DNA of 64,000 bases from Lachnospiraceae bacterium NC2004 (GCA_000621905.1 JHXB01000005.1:117363-181362), one strand, 5' to 3'. Positions 1 to 9,619 are shown, counted from the first letter of the stretch. Notes: generated by a model from the letters alone, not told the origin. Program-made: numbers and translations.

Positions 1-1263
1 ATATTCCCTGCTTCTCATTATGTTGTTGCTCACGATAAGATGGAGAGGGCGCTTAAAGAGATAGAAGAAGAGATGGTTAACCAAGTTGCTTACTTTAAGT
101 CGCAGGATAAACTTATCGAGGCACAGAGGATTGCTGAGAGGACAACATTTGACATAGAGATGTTAAGAGAGACGGGGTTCTGCTCCGGCATCGAGAATTA
201 CAGTAGGATATTTGCGGGCAAGAAGCCGGGGGATACTCCGAGTACGCTTCTCGATTTCTTTGATGACTATCTAATCATTGTTGACGAGTCGCATATGACT
301 ATTCCACAGGTTAGAGGAATGTATAGAGGAGACAGGGCTAGAAAGAGCACGCTGGTTGATTTTGGATTCAGACTTCCGTCTGCGCTTGACAACAGACCGC
401 TTAATTTTACTGAGTTTGAGGACAGGATAGATCAGATGCTTTTTGTGTCGGCTACACCATCAGAGTACGAGAAAGACCATGAACTTATGCGTGCTGAGCA
501 GATTATAAGACCGACCGGACTCTTAGATCCTGAGGTTGTCGTAAGACCGGTAGAGGGACAGATTGACGACCTTCTTAAGGAGATTAATGATGTTACCAAG
601 GCAGGCAATAAGGTGCTTGTCACTACGCTCACCAAGAGGATGGCCGAGAACTTAACCGATTATCTTAAGGATATGGATGTTAAGGTCAAGTATCTTCATT
701 CTGACATCGACACCTTAGAGAGAGTTGAGATCGTGAGAGACCTTAGAATGGGCGTGTTTGATGTTTTGGTTGGTATCAACCTTTTAAGAGAGGGACTTGA
801 TATTCCTGAGGTTACTTTGGTTGCTATCTTAGATGCGGACAAAGAGGGCTTCTTAAGATCGGAGACTTCGCTTGTTCAGACCATCGGTCGAGCTGCAAGA
901 AATGCAGAAGGAAGAGTAATTATGTATGCTGATGTGATGACGGAGTCAATGAAGTCGGCTATCACTGAGACTAAGAGGCGTAGGGAGATTCAGGATCAAT
1001 ACAATAAAGAGCATGGCATAACCCCGAAGACCATTAAGAAGGCTGTTAGAGACCTGATTACTACCACTGCAGATGAAGATAAAGTTGTGGAAAATGATAA
1101 CGCTAAAGACTACGAATCAATGAATAAGAAGGAACTTGAGGAAGCTGCAAGAAAGCTCACCAAGAAGATGAATTCTTATGCTGCGGATCTTAATTTTGAG
1201 ATGGCGGCAGCCATGAGAGACGAGCTTAAAAAGGTTAAAGAAGAACTTAGAGATATGGACTAG
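1..1263 (+). CDS. uvrB: UvrB excinuclease subunit, 3' part
   Basis: The reading frame is open from base 1, so the gene begins outside the window; about 420 C-terminal residues are present. UvrB is the helicase-like damage-verification subunit of the UvrABC nucleotide excision repair complex. Visible family marks are the [13 protein letters not shown] start of the fragment, the DESH box (residues about 83-86 of the first internal Met frame), the [17 protein letters not shown] helicase motif, the [12 protein letters not shown] segment, the QTIGRAARN motif VI, and a C-terminal UVR motif ([16 protein letters not shown]) that contacts UvrC. No odd features. A downstream terminator is not obvious. 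Confidence 0.97.
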   Translation: MFPASHYVVAHDKMERALKEIEEEMVNQVAYFKSQDKLIEAQRIAERTTFDIEMLRETGFCSGIENYSRIFAGKKPGDTPSTLLDFFDDYLIIVDESHMTIPQVRGMYRGDRARKSTLVDFGFRLPSALDNRPLNFTEFEDRIDQMLFVSATPSEYEKDHELMRAEQIIRPTGLLDPEVVVRPVEGQIDDLLKEINDVTKAGNKVLVTTLTKRMAENLTDYLKDMDVKVKYLHSDIDTLERVEIVRDLRMGVFDVLVGINLLREGLDIPEVTLVAILDADKEGFLRSETSLVQTIGRAARNAEGRVIMYADVMTESMKSAITETKRRREIQDQYNKEHGITPKTIKKAVRDLITTTADEDKVVENDNAKDYESMNKKELEEAARKLTKKMNSYAADLNFEMAAAMRDELKKVKEELRDMD

Positions 1264-1343
1264 TTTTATTGCGATTTAGCCCATTCTATGATAAAATGTT
1301 ATAGGTTTTTTACAAATACTAAATTAAGGAGAGGAGGAATATA

Positions 1344-2717
1344 ATGTACACATGTGAGAATTGCGGCGCCGGTCTACATTACGATATCAAGAGCGGTAAG
1401 CTGTTATGCGATTCATGTCTTAGTACCTATATGGTTGGAAGTATTAAAGATGCTTCGGCTGTAGAGGAGACGGATGAGATTAATGCCAAAGTTTTTCATT
1501 GTCCTCAATGTGGCGGAGAGATTGTTACTATCGATGAGGCAGCGGCTACATTTTGTAGTTACTGTGGTGCTTCTGCCGTTCTTGAGAGCAGGATGACAGG
1601 TATTAAGAAACCTAAGTATATTATTCCATTCAAAAAGACCAAAGACGATTGCAGGGAGTTATATCTTAAGCACGTTAAGTCTAACATATTTGCGCCTAAA
1701 GAGCTTAAGGCTCCTAGTTATCTTGATAGATTCAGAGGTATATATATTCCATATTGGGTATATGATGTTCATATTGACAAGGATGCTGTGTTTACAGGTG
1801 ATGAGACACACAGAAGAGGTGACTATATCATCGAGGACAGCTTTAAGATGACTTGTCATGTCAAGGGTGATTTTTCAGGTATTTCTTATGATGCATCTTC
1901 TTCATTTGATGACGAATTATGTCAGGAGATTGCTCCATATCCAACCAATGAATACAGAGATTTTGACACCGGATACATATCAGGTTTTTATGCTGATGTA
2001 GCTGATGTTGATTATCAGTTATACATGAGGGATGCGGCAGATTTTGCTGTGGACAACACGATGACAGAAGTTAGAAGTAAGTTTACAGAGGTTGACTCGG
2101 TTGATACTCCTGACAGTGGATTTGGACCTGTTCTTGCGCCTTCATGTGGAGAGCCTAAGAATGCACTCTTCCCGGTTTGGTTCTTGTCATACAGGAATCA
2201 TGGCAGAGTTGCATATGGTGTTGTTAACGGACTTACAGGTAAGATGTCTACCGACACACCAATCAGTGTAGCTAAATATCTGTTATTCTCATTGTTACTT
2301 GCAATTCCTTTGTTCTTCTTGTTGAACGTCGGACTTGTGCTTACCCCATCTGCGGGTCTTGTGGCAACATGTGTTATCACAGGTATAGGACTTATAACAT
2401 TTTTAGTTAACAGAAGTAATATCAAGAAGCAAGAGACCAAGGAGCTTGATAAGGGCTATGTAAGCGTCTATGGCAAGCCCGGAAAGACCACGCATAACGG
2501 ATTCTTTACCGGACTTATATTCCCAAGTATAGGTCTTTTGATTGCCATAGCTATTCTTGTATTTACTCCGGTATCTGATATTTATTACTACGCAGCCAAT
2601 CTTATATTGATTGTTGCTACGGGATTTATGCTGATTCAGTTAATTAGACAGTTTAATATATTAGCGACGAGACCTTTGCCGCAATTCAATAAGAATCGAG
2701 GTGAGGTAGATGCGTAA
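1344..2717 (+). CDS. Zinc-ribbon membrane protein
   Basis: A 457-residue protein with two N-terminal zinc ribbons (CENCGAG...CDSC near residues 4-25 and CPQCGGE...CSYCGA near 53-76), a soluble middle domain, and two pairs of hydrophobic segments near residues 315-355 and 390-440. The family is usually annotated as TFIIB-type zinc ribbon-containing protein; its function is unknown. It overlaps the start of the TPM-domain gene by 8 bp, so the two are very probably co-translated and may work together at the membrane. The start is preceded by a strong AGGAGAGGAGG region. Confidence 0.85.
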   Translation: MYTCENCGAGLHYDIKSGKLLCDSCLSTYMVGSIKDASAVEETDEINAKVFHCPQCGGEIVTIDEAAATFCSYCGASAVLESRMTGIKKPKYIIPFKKTKDDCRELYLKHVKSNIFAPKELKAPSYLDRFRGIYIPYWVYDVHIDKDAVFTGDETHRRGDYIIEDSFKMTCHVKGDFSGISYDASSSFDDELCQEIAPYPTNEYRDFDTGYISGFYADVADVDYQLYMRDAADFAVDNTMTEVRSKFTEVDSVDTPDSGFGPVLAPSCGEPKNALFPVWFLSYRNHGRVAYGVVNGLTGKMSTDTPISVAKYLLFSLLLAIPLFFLLNVGLVLTPSAGLVATCVITGIGLITFLVNRSNIKKQETKELDKGYVSVYGKPGKTTHNGFFTGLIFPSIGLLIAIAILVFTPVSDIYYYAANLILIVATGFMLIQLIRQFNILATRPLPQFNKNRGEVDA

Positions 2718-3507
2718 TATTAAAGTTATAATTGCTCTTTTGGCTGTAGCATTTTCGTTATCATTTGCAAATGTTAATGCCAATGCGACTTCACTTGAAG
2801 GTGAGAAGGACTACAAGGACACTAACTTCCAGTTCCACAAGAACGAGTCTACAGGATATGCGACCTACCTTTACGATGAGGCAGATTTGCTTTCTGAGAA
2901 AGAGGAGGACTCTCTTGCTAAGGATATGGAACCTATCACAGAATACGGTTATTGTGCTTTTATTGCAACTACTGTAGAGGGTACAACAACAAGAAATGCT
3001 GCAAGTCAGTTTTATACCAATATATTCGGCGAGCAGCCCGGAACTTTGTTCCTTATAGATATGGGTAACAGAAACATCTATATTTACAGCTACGGAAGCG
3101 TTTATAAGGTTATAACGGATTCCTATGCTAATATTATTACGGATAATGTATATACCTATGCAAGTGACAAGGATTACTATACTTGTGCATCGAAGGCATT
3201 TAGCGATATTAACACACTTCTTTCAGGTCAGAATATTGCTAAACCTATGAAGTATGTTAATAATGTTCTTCTTGCACTTATATTGGCATTGCTTATCAAT
3301 TACTTTGTTGCGATGTTTATGTCAAGAGGACATAAGGCATCTAACTCAGAGCTTATAACAGCTGTTGAGCATGCGATACAGATAACGAATGTTCATACAG
3401 TACAAACTGGACATAGAGAGATTTACGATCCACCAAGTTCTTCTTCCTCCGGCGGAGGCGGCGGAGGCGGAGGTGGCGGAGGCGGTGGCGGCGGCCACAG
3501 CTTCTAA
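2710..3507 (+). CDS. Secreted TPM-domain protein with poly-glycine tail
   Basis: A 265-residue protein with an N-terminal signal peptide (hydrophobic residues about 5-25, cleavage near ANVNANA), a TPM-type extracytoplasmic domain (YLYDEADLLSEKEEDSL start), one membrane segment near residues 180-200, and a tail of serines then about 16 glycines ending HSF. TPM domains occur in the Psb32/Rpf-like group, and Gly-rich tails are common there. The tail is encoded by GGC/GGA repeats (about 3448-3495), which could vary in length by slippage. It overlaps the zinc-ribbon gene and probably acts with it at the cell envelope; the exact activity is unknown. Confidence 0.8.
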   Translation: MRNIKVIIALLAVAFSLSFANVNANATSLEGEKDYKDTNFQFHKNESTGYATYLYDEADLLSEKEEDSLAKDMEPITEYGYCAFIATTVEGTTTRNAASQFYTNIFGEQPGTLFLIDMGNRNIYIYSYGSVYKVITDSYANIITDNVYTYASDKDYYTCASKAFSDINTLLSGQNIAKPMKYVNNVLLALILALLINYFVAMFMSRGHKASNSELITAVEHAIQITNVHTVQTGHREIYDPPSSSSSGGGGGGGGGGGGGGGHSF

Positions 3508-3539
3508 ACCAAAACTAATGCGAAGAGAGAGGCATTGTT

Positions 3540-4811
3540 ATGACACTAGAGGATTACATTAAAAAAGGAGTTTCTCCATATCATGTTGTTGCCAACACCA
3601 AGAGATGGCTTAAACGAGAGCAGTTTGTTGAGTTAAAACTTGGTGAGGAATGGGAGTTAGACAGAGGTCAGGGATATTATGTTTCGCCTTATGAATCGGT
3701 GATTTTTGCATTCAGACCGGGTGATGAAAATGTCAGAATAGGTGCAGGTCATACGGACCAGCCTATGCTTAAAGTTAAGCCGCATCCAACCATCAACAGA
3801 GAAGGCAACTTGGTTGTTAATGTTGAGTCGTACGGTGGTATGATACTTAATACATGGTTCGACAGACCGTTGGTACTTGCGGGTAAGCTTGCACTAAAGA
3901 GTGAAGAAGTATTCTCTCCTCACATTGTCTTATATGACAGCAAGGAGCCGGTGGCTGTTATTCCAAGCCTTGCAATACATATGAACAGGGAAGTTAATTC
4001 CAAGAACGAATTAAAGGTTCAACAACATTTGCTTCCCCTTATCGGACTTAACGAAGGAGATTTCAAGGAGGGAGATGATCCGCTTCTTAATTACATCGCC
4101 GAGAAGGTTGATGTAGATGTAGAAGATATTCTTGATTACGATCTCTATTTTTATAATCCGACTGCTCCTACTAAAGTTGGAGTTAATAAGGAACTTTTGG
4201 TTAGCCCGAGGCTTGATAATCTCTCTTCTTGTTATGCTTTGATTAATGGAATTATCGAAGAGAATACCGACAGAACTACAGTTGTTGCTTTGTTTGACAA
4301 TGAGGAGATAGGATCAAGATCAAAGCAGGGAGCCGATTCTACATTGTTCCTTGAAGTAATGACAAGGTTGATGAATTCTATGAATGCCTGTCTTATTACT
4401 CCGGAGCTTACGCTCGATAAATTAAGCAGGACCGGATTTATCATGTCAGTTGATGTTGCGCATGCATATCATCCGAATTATAGAGATAAGAGCGACATAA
4501 CAACCAAGACTCGACTTGGTGAGGGTGTAGTGCTTAAGACGAGCGGTAATCAGAGATACAATTCTGATGCCAAGTCAAATGCTGTAGTTATGCAACTTTG
4601 TGAAGAGTATGGCGTTCGCTATCAGAGGCAGATTAATCATTCTGATATAGCAGGAGGGTCTACATTAGGACCGATTATGTCTACATTTGTCCCGATACCC
4701 GGAGTCGATGTTGGAGTAGGTGTGCTTGCAATGCACTCATCGATGGAGACGTGCTCGATACAGGATTTAAAAGCTTTAGAAGAGATGATAATAGCATTTT
4801 TCAAAGAATAA
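3540..4811 (+). CDS. apeB: M18 family aminopeptidase
   Basis: A 423-residue dinuclear zinc aminopeptidase that removes N-terminal residues from peptides in the cytoplasm. Metal ligand and catalytic motifs are visible: GAGHTDQPMLKVKP near residue 63, a conserved DNEEIGS box near 253, VDVAHAYHPN near 304, and the C-terminal HSDIAGGSTLGP. The length matches bacterial M18 enzymes. It starts 32 bp after the TPM gene with an AGAGAGAGGC-type ribosome site, and ends at a clear terminator hairpin, so it may share the upstream operon. Confidence 0.93.
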   Translation: MTLEDYIKKGVSPYHVVANTKRWLKREQFVELKLGEEWELDRGQGYYVSPYESVIFAFRPGDENVRIGAGHTDQPMLKVKPHPTINREGNLVVNVESYGGMILNTWFDRPLVLAGKLALKSEEVFSPHIVLYDSKEPVAVIPSLAIHMNREVNSKNELKVQQHLLPLIGLNEGDFKEGDDPLLNYIAEKVDVDVEDILDYDLYFYNPTAPTKVGVNKELLVSPRLDNLSSCYALINGIIEENTDRTTVVALFDNEEIGSRSKQGADSTLFLEVMTRLMNSMNACLITPELTLDKLSRTGFIMSVDVAHAYHPNYRDKSDITTKTRLGEGVVLKTSGNQRYNSDAKSNAVVMQLCEEYGVRYQRQINHSDIAGGSTLGPIMSTFVPIPGVDVGVGVLAMHSSMETCSIQDLKALEEMIIAFFKE

Positions 4812-4815
4812 GATT

Positions 4816-4848
4816 AACAGGAGTGGTTACATACTGCTCCTGTTTTTA
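4816..4848 (+). terminator. Terminator after apeB
   Basis: AACAGGAG pairs with CTCCTGTT around a 13-nt loop and is followed by a short T run, directly after the aminopeptidase stop codon. Confidence 0.8.
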
Positions 4849-4917
4849 AGTTTGATTTGCTATATGTTGTAAATTGGTGTATATTTGTATGGAATAAAAT
4901 TGATTGGATATTAAGTT

Positions 4918-5598
4918 ATGGATAATTTATCACAGAGAACTGCGGAGATTCTCTCCAATAAGATTAGGGTTGAACAGGTATATATGCCGGGAGATAAGCT
5001 TCCCAATGAGAATGTGTTATCGGAAGAACTTGGAGTATCAAGGACTACGCTTCGCGAGGCGATAAGAACGCTTGTGAGCGAAGGCTTGCTAGTTGTAAGA
5101 AGGGGACTAGGTACATTTGTCAATGAGACCTTAGATCAATATGCAGAAGGGTCTGTTAATATGGACGATGTCCTAGCAATGAAGGTTACATTGAAGGACC
5201 TTTATGAGGCTAGAATGATAATCGAGCCGGCGGCGGCAGCTCTTGCGGCTAGTCGTGCTTCTGACGAGGAGATTGATGAGATATTAAGACTTGGAGATGT
5301 GGTTCAGACAGAGATTAAAAGACACCCTAAGGGGGATAAGCGTATTCAGTCGGAGACTGATTTTCATGGTGCTATTATGAGAGCGTCGCACAACGACTTT
5401 TTGATTCAGTTTATTCCGGTTCTTACCGAGACAATCGAGAAGACATTTGCGCTCGATGAGAATTTGGAGATTATAGCGGAGGACGCTTACAAGGACCATA
5501 TTATGATAATGAATTTCTTAAAGAGAAGGGACAGTGAGGGCTTAAGGTCGGCGGTGCTTATACATTTGCATCACGCTACTTATAATGAGGAGTTGTAA
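4918..5598 (+). CDS. FadR-type GntR transcriptional regulator
   Basis: A 226-residue regulator with an N-terminal GntR winged helix (residues about 10-75: GDKLPNENVLSEELGVSRTTLREAIRTL, split here by eye into helix, turn and recognition helix) and a C-terminal all-helical FCD ligand domain with the metal-binding pattern D...H...H (ETDFHGAIM near 143, and HLHHATYNEEL at the end). FCD members bind small organic acids. It stands alone between a terminator and the tRNA genes, so neither its target nor effector can be read from context. Confidence 0.9.
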   Translation: MDNLSQRTAEILSNKIRVEQVYMPGDKLPNENVLSEELGVSRTTLREAIRTLVSEGLLVVRRGLGTFVNETLDQYAEGSVNMDDVLAMKVTLKDLYEARMIIEPAAAALAASRASDEEIDEILRLGDVVQTEIKRHPKGDKRIQSETDFHGAIMRASHNDFLIQFIPVLTETIEKTFALDENLEIIAEDAYKDHIMIMNFLKRRDSEGLRSAVLIHLHHATYNEEL

Positions 5599-5646
5599 GG
5601 CGGGACAGATGGTGAAGAAAAATTTAACAGAAAATGAAAAAATAAG

Positions 5647-5675
5647 TTGACATCTATTTAGATTTATAATATACT
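5647..5675 (+). promoter_or_regulatory. Promoter of the tRNA-Val/tRNA-Met pair
   Basis: TTGACA (5647-5652), exactly 17 bp, then TATACT (5670-5675), about 24 bp before the tRNA. This is a near-consensus vegetative sigma promoter. Confidence 0.88.
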
Positions 5676-5698
5676 TATCGAGTGCTCAAAAGCACTTA

Positions 5699-5771
5699 GG
5701 AATCTTAGCTCAGCTGGGAGAGCATCTGCCTTACAAGCAGAGGGTCACAGGTTCGAGCCCTGTAGGTTCCA
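5699..5771 (+). tRNA. tRNA-Val (anticodon TAC)
   Basis: A complete cloverleaf: acceptor GGAATCT pairs with AGGTTCC, the D-arm is GCTC...GAGC, the anticodon stem TCTGC/GCAGA holds loop CTTACAA, and the T-arm contains GGTTCGAGCC. The discriminator base is A and CCA is not encoded. Confidence 0.96.
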
Positions 5772-5798
5772 GTAGGCGTTAAGCTTTACATATTAGTT

Positions 5799-5872
5799 GG
5801 CGGGGTAGCTCAGTTGGCTAGAGCACACGGTTCATACCCGTGGTGTCGCGAGTTCGAATCTCGCCTCCGCTA
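5799..5872 (+). tRNA. tRNA-Met (anticodon CAT), elongator type
   Basis: A cloverleaf with anticodon stem CACGG/CCGTG and loop TTCATAC, T-arm GCGAG TTCGAAT CTCGC, and acceptor GGCGGGG against CTCCGCT with wobble pairs at the first and sixth positions. It lacks the three G-C anticodon-stem pairs of an initiator tRNA, so elongator Met is the best call. CCA is not encoded. Confidence 0.94.
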
Positions 5873-5883
5873 TTGAGGATTTG

Positions 5884-5917
5884 GAGAGACGGTATTTCGT
5901 CTCTCTATTTTTATTTT
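5884..5917 (+). terminator. Terminator after the tRNA pair
   Basis: GAGAGACG pairs with CGTCTCTC around a 6-nt loop and is followed by a T-rich stretch. It lies only 12 bp upstream of the ispF start, so it ends the tRNA transcript or partly reads through into ispF. Confidence 0.85.
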
Positions 5918-5928
5918 GGAGGAATACT

Positions 5929-6495
5929 ATGAGAATAGGTAACGGATACGACGTTCATAGGCTGGTCGAGGGAAGAGACTTGATTATCGGTGGAGTCACA
6001 ATTCCTTACGAGAAGGGACTTTTAGGTCATTCGGATGCAGATGTTTTGCTTCATGCGATTATGGATGCTTTGCTTGGAGCTGCTGCGCTTGGCGACATCG
6101 GTAAGCATTTTCCTGATACTGATGAGCGTTTTAAAGGCGCAGACAGCAAGGCTCTTATGAAAGAGGTGGCAGACATGCTTTCTAAGAAAGGGTATGTTGT
6201 CGGCAATGTAGATGCTACCATAATTGCTCAGGCGCCTAAGATGCGACCTTATATTGATGAGATGATTGCAAATGTTGCAAGCATTTTAGGAATAACTAAG
6301 GATCAGGTCAATATTAAGGCAACTACAGAGGAGCATTTAGGATTTACCGGCGAAGGCCTTGGGATAAGTGCATCTGCAGTCTGTATACTTGAGACATTTG
6401 AAGAAGCAGGCGGATTAGTCGGAGCTTCGGGTGCATCCTGTTGTGCTGCCGGCGGTGGATGTCCAATCAATAATAATAACGGAGGAATGAACTGA
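5929..6495 (+). CDS. ispF: 2-C-methyl-D-erythritol 2,4-cyclodiphosphate synthase
   Basis: IspF converts CDP-methylerythritol 2-phosphate to the cyclodiphosphate in the MEP isoprenoid pathway. Zinc ligands are seen in GNGYDVHRL and in [12 protein letters not shown], followed by the [10 protein letters not shown] loop. The start at 5929 is chosen because TTGGAGGAATACT precedes it; an upstream in-frame start would run through the terminator. The core ends near residue 158, and the protein carries a roughly 30-residue extra C-terminal tail rich in Gly, Ala, Cys and Asn ([16 protein letters not shown]), which is not part of the enzyme fold. Its stop overlaps the cysS start. Confidence 0.94.
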   Translation: MRIGNGYDVHRLVEGRDLIIGGVTIPYEKGLLGHSDADVLLHAIMDALLGAAALGDIGKHFPDTDERFKGADSKALMKEVADMLSKKGYVVGNVDATIIAQAPKMRPYIDEMIANVASILGITKDQVNIKATTEEHLGFTGEGLGISASAVCILETFEEAGGLVGASGASCCAAGGGCPINNNNGGMN

Positions 6496-7904
6496 TGAAG
6501 ATATACAATACATTAAACAATCGCAAAGAAGAATTTGTACCTATAAATGAAGGCAAGGTCGGAATGTATGTGTGCGGCCCTACCGTATACAATCTCATTC
6601 ACATTGGTAACGCTCGTCCGATGATAGTATTTGATACAGTTAGAAGATATTTTGAGTATAAGGGATACGAGGTTAATTATGTTTCTAACTTCACTGATGT
6701 AGACGATAAGATTATCAAGGCTGCCAATGAAGAGGGTGTTGACGCTTCGGAGATTTCTGAGCGTTACATCAAGGAGTGCAAGCAGGATATGGAGCATATG
6801 AATGTGCGCCCTGCAACCACACATCCTAAGGCTACTGAAGAGATTGACGGAATGATCGATCTCATTCAGACCTTGATTGACAAGGGCTTTGCTTATGAAG
6901 TTAACGGCACTGTGTACTACAGAGTTAAGGCATTTCAGGGATATGGTAAGTTGTCCGGCAAGAACATCGAAGACATGGAGGCAGGTCATAGAGATCTCTT
7001 GGTTGACGGCGAGAGCGAGAAAGAGGATGGACTTGACTTCGTTCTTTGGAAGCCTAAGAAAGAGGGAGAGCCTTTCTGGAAGTCACCTTGGGGCGACGGT
7101 AGACCAGGTTGGCACACTGAGTGTTCAGTGATGAGCCGTAAGTATATCGGAGAGACTCTTGATATCCATGCAGGTGGTGAGGATCTTATCTTCCCTCATC
7201 ATGAAAATGAAATCGCCCAGTCAGAGGCGGCTAACGGAGTTAAGTTTGCTAATTATTGGATGCACAATGCATTTTTAAATATCGACAACAGAAAGATGAG
7301 TAAGTCTTTAGGTAACTTCTTTACCGTAAGGGATATTGAGAAGAAGTTCCCTCTTCAGATATTAAGATTCTTTATGCTTTCTGTTCATTACAGAAGTCCA
7401 CTTAATTTCTCAGACACTCTTGTTCAGAGTGCTGCCAATGGATTAGACAGAATCTTAACTGCTGTTGAGAGACTTGACGAGATATTAGGTAAAGTCGATA
7501 AGAATACTGAACTTAAAGCAGAAGAAGAGCAGGTTGTTAAGGACATTGATTCATTTGTTGCTAAATACGAAGAAGCAATGGAGGATGACTTCAATACTGC
7601 TGATGCTATTGCGGCTATTTTTGAACTTGTTAAGCTTGCAAATGTCAGTGTAAATGAGTCTTCGTCATACGCTCTTGTCAAGAAGGCTTACGATACTATT
7701 GTTAAGCTTCTTGACGTTCTTGGTATTAACGCTAAGAGAGAGGAAGAGTCTTTAGATTCCAAGGTTCAGGAGCTTATTGACCAGAGACAGGAAGCAAGAA
7801 AGAACAAGGATTTTGCTAAGGCTGATGAGATTAGAGATCAGTTGCTTGCTATGGGTATAGAGCTTAAGGATACGAGAGAGGGCGTTAAATGGAAGAGAAT
7901 ATAA
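6495..7904 (+). CDS. cysS: Cysteinyl-tRNA synthetase
   Basis: A 469-residue class I synthetase that charges tRNA-Cys. It shows the zinc ligand CGPTVYN, the HIGH-type motif LIHIGNARP near residue 30, the zinc-binding WHTECSVMS region, [15 protein letters not shown], and KMSKS as [10 protein letters not shown] near residue 264. A C-terminal DALR-like anticodon domain follows. The ATG overlaps the ispF stop, and the end overlaps mrnC, so ispF-cysS-mrnC is translationally coupled. The linkage ispF/cysS/mrnC/rlmB is conserved across Firmicutes. Confidence 0.97.
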   Translation: MKIYNTLNNRKEEFVPINEGKVGMYVCGPTVYNLIHIGNARPMIVFDTVRRYFEYKGYEVNYVSNFTDVDDKIIKAANEEGVDASEISERYIKECKQDMEHMNVRPATTHPKATEEIDGMIDLIQTLIDKGFAYEVNGTVYYRVKAFQGYGKLSGKNIEDMEAGHRDLLVDGESEKEDGLDFVLWKPKKEGEPFWKSPWGDGRPGWHTECSVMSRKYIGETLDIHAGGEDLIFPHHENEIAQSEAANGVKFANYWMHNAFLNIDNRKMSKSLGNFFTVRDIEKKFPLQILRFFMLSVHYRSPLNFSDTLVQSAANGLDRILTAVERLDEILGKVDKNTELKAEEEQVVKDIDSFVAKYEEAMEDDFNTADAIAAIFELVKLANVSVNESSSYALVKKAYDTIVKLLDVLGINAKREEESLDSKVQELIDQRQEARKNKDFAKADEIRDQLLAMGIELKDTREGVKWKRI

Positions 7905-8329
7905 ATGACGCTTGGGCGGTAGCAATCGAGTCATTGCTTGACGGTTTTGATGTTAAAGCCCCTGATGTTAAAGGGTACTCGCCACTCGCACTTGCCTATG
8001 TTGGTGATACGGTTTTTGATCTTGTTTTTAGGACTGTTGTTGTGAGCCGTCATAATATGGCTGCCAACAAGTATCACAATGAGGTTAAGAACTATGTGAG
8101 TGCGGTTGCGCAATCTGAGATGGTTGAGAAGATGAAGGAGCATTTTACAGAGGAAGAGGAGAGAGTGTTCCTTAGAGGTAGGAATTCGAAGCCTTATAAT
8201 AAGGCGAAGAATGCTTCGGTTATTGAGTATCAGAGGGCGACCGGGTTGGAGTGTTTAGTGGGGTATTTGTACCTCAAAAAAGATATGAAGCGTGTAATTG
8301 AGTTGATTCATTACGCGGTGGATGAATGA
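7889..8329 (+). CDS. mrnC: Mini-ribonuclease III
   Basis: A 146-residue RNase III-like catalytic domain without a dsRNA-binding domain, which in Bacillus matures 23S rRNA. The signature LAYVGDTVFDLVFR and a second conserved acidic stretch (RAKNASVIEYQRATG-like region, here NKAKNASVIEYQRATGLE) are present. It overlaps cysS by 16 bp, and this coupled position is the usual one for the family. Confidence 0.92.
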   Translation: MEENINDAWAVAIESLLDGFDVKAPDVKGYSPLALAYVGDTVFDLVFRTVVVSRHNMAANKYHNEVKNYVSAVAQSEMVEKMKEHFTEEEERVFLRGRNSKPYNKAKNASVIEYQRATGLECLVGYLYLKKDMKRVIELIHYAVDE

Positions 8330-8339
8330 ATAATCTATA

Positions 8340-8414
8340 TGTCATTCTGAGTGAACCTCATTCTGTCATTCTGAGCGGAGCGAAGAATCTTTATCCTGGA
8401 CGAAGTGAAGGATA
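8340..8414. repeat. Family C hairpin repeat, diverged tandem copy
   Basis: Contains TGTCATTCTGAG twice and the GAAGAATCTTTATCC...GAAGTGAAGGATAA half. It is one of at least ten copies of this family in the window (8.3-60.8 kb), all intergenic. Confidence 0.8.
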
Positions 8415-8427
8415 ATATAATATTGAC

Positions 8428-8572
8428 GAGCCCGGCAGCACAAAGCTATGTCGGACACGCTCTCGCTTCAATAAAAACGTAGCGGTACTAAATTCGTACT
8501 TCGCGATGCTTGTACTCATTAAGTACCGACGTTTTTAAAGAGTCCGACGTAAGCATAAGTGCTACCGGGCTC
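8428..8572 (+). repeat. Structured palindromic element E1
   Basis: A 145-bp element with nested inverted arms: outer GAGCCCGGCAGCAC against GTGCTACCGGGCTC (one mismatch), GTCGGAC (8450-8456) against GTCCGAC (8542-8548), AAAACGT (8474-8480) against ACGTTTT (8529-8535), and CGGTACT (8483-8489) against AGTACCG (8522-8528). The apical part reads AAATTCGTAC...GTACTCATTA. The same architecture with different stems recurs at 17457-17608 and 23994-24132. This, with the repeats beside it, fills the 534-bp gap between mrnC and rlmB; no gene is visible there. Confidence 0.75.
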
Positions 8573-8733
8573 TGTATGGTATAGAAAACTTGTCATTCTG
8601 AGCGAATGTGATGGTATTATTGACGTAAGCATAAGTGCTACCGGGCTCTGTATGGTATTGAAAACTTGTCATTCTGAGCGAATGTGATGGTATTATTGAC
8701 GCAAGCATAAGTGCTACCAGGCTCTGATTTACG
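8546..8733. repeat. 76-bp tandem repeat, two copies plus a partial third
   Basis: GACGTAAGCATAAGTGCTACC begins at 8546 (as GACGTAAGC), again at 8622, and as GACGCAAGC at 8698, giving a period of 76 bp. Each unit joins the right arm of element E1 to a partial family C repeat (TGTCATTCTGAGCGAATG), so the tail of E1 has been duplicated with its neighbour. Confidence 0.85.
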
Positions 8734-8738
8734 AAAGA

Positions 8739-8791
8739 TGTCATTCTGAGCGAAGCGAAGAATCTTTATCCTGAACGAAGTGAGGGATAAT
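8739..8791. repeat. Family C hairpin repeat
   Basis: TGTCATTCTGAGCGAAGCG followed by AAGAATCTTTATCC and GAAGTGAGGGATAAT, a full-length copy just upstream of the rlmB leader. Confidence 0.8.
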
Positions 8792-8863
8792 AAATGAATC
8801 TAACTAAATTACACTCAGGGTGGTGGAACCACCGATATAAGAATCTGTGAAAGGGATAGATGT

Positions 8864-9604
8864 ATGGAGAAGAATATTGGTACTATAGAGGGTAGAAACC
8901 CTGTGTTGGAGGCGTTTAGGGCCGGGAACGCGGTTGACAAGCTTTATGTTCTTAAGGGATGTTTCGATGGCCCGGTGCAGTCTATTGTCAGGGAGGCCAA
9001 GAAGCAGGGAACTCTTATTGATTTTGTTGATAAGACGAGGCTTGATCAGATGTCTGAGACAGGACACCATCAAGGTGTTATCGCCAAGGTTGCAGCCTAT
9101 GATTATTCAAGTGTTGAAGATATTTTGGCAAATGCTAAAGACAAAGGTGAAGATCCATTTATTATTATATTGGACGGTATTGAAGATCCGCATAATCTTG
9201 GGGCGATTATAAGAACAGCCAATCTCAGTGGAGCACACGGGGTTATTATTCCTAAGCACAGAGCTGTGGGACTTACTTCCACTGTTGCCAAGACTTCTGC
9301 AGGTGCACTTAATTACACTCCGGTTGCGAAAGTTACCAACCTTTCGCAGACTATTGATGAGCTTAAAGATAAGGGATTATGGTTTGCAGCGGCAGCGATG
9401 GACGGAGATGTTATGTACAGAGCCAATCTTAAAGGACCTATCGGTCTTGTTATAGGTAACGAGGGCAATGGTGTGAGTCGTTTGGTTAGAGAACACTGCG
9501 ATTTGACAGTTTCTATTCCAATGAGCGGTGATATTGATTCGCTCAACGCTTCAGTTGCTGCAGGTGTACTTGCTTTTGAGGTGGTTAGACAGAGAATGTC
9601 GTAA
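8864..9604 (+). CDS. rlmB: TrmH/SpoU family rRNA 2'-O-methyltransferase
   Basis: A 246-residue SPOUT methyltransferase. The N-terminal substrate-binding domain (IEGRNPVLEAFRAG) is followed by the trefoil-knot domain with motif 1 (DGIEDPHNLGAIIRTAN), motif 2 (GLVIGNEGNGVSRLV) and motif 3 (SIPMSGDIDSLNASVAAG). In Bacillus the gene lies between mrnC and sigH, as here. The intervening rae1 (yacP) gene of Bacillus is absent. Whether it methylates the E. coli RlmB site in 23S rRNA or another nucleotide cannot be told from sequence alone. Confidence 0.93.
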   Translation: MEKNIGTIEGRNPVLEAFRAGNAVDKLYVLKGCFDGPVQSIVREAKKQGTLIDFVDKTRLDQMSETGHHQGVIAKVAAYDYSSVEDILANAKDKGEDPFIIILDGIEDPHNLGAIIRTANLSGAHGVIIPKHRAVGLTSTVAKTSAGALNYTPVAKVTNLSQTIDELKDKGLWFAAAAMDGDVMYRANLKGPIGLVIGNEGNGVSRLVREHCDLTVSIPMSGDIDSLNASVAAGVLAFEVVRQRMS

Positions 9605-9619
9605 TGAGGAGAGTTGTTA

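Noticed and set aside
6513..6989. A 158-codon open frame on the minus strand inside cysS
   Set aside because: It is fully antisense to a well-conserved synthetase and has no ribosome site or family features.
8562..8744. Minus-strand frame with repeated residues
   Set aside because: It is only a translation of the 76-bp tandem repeat.
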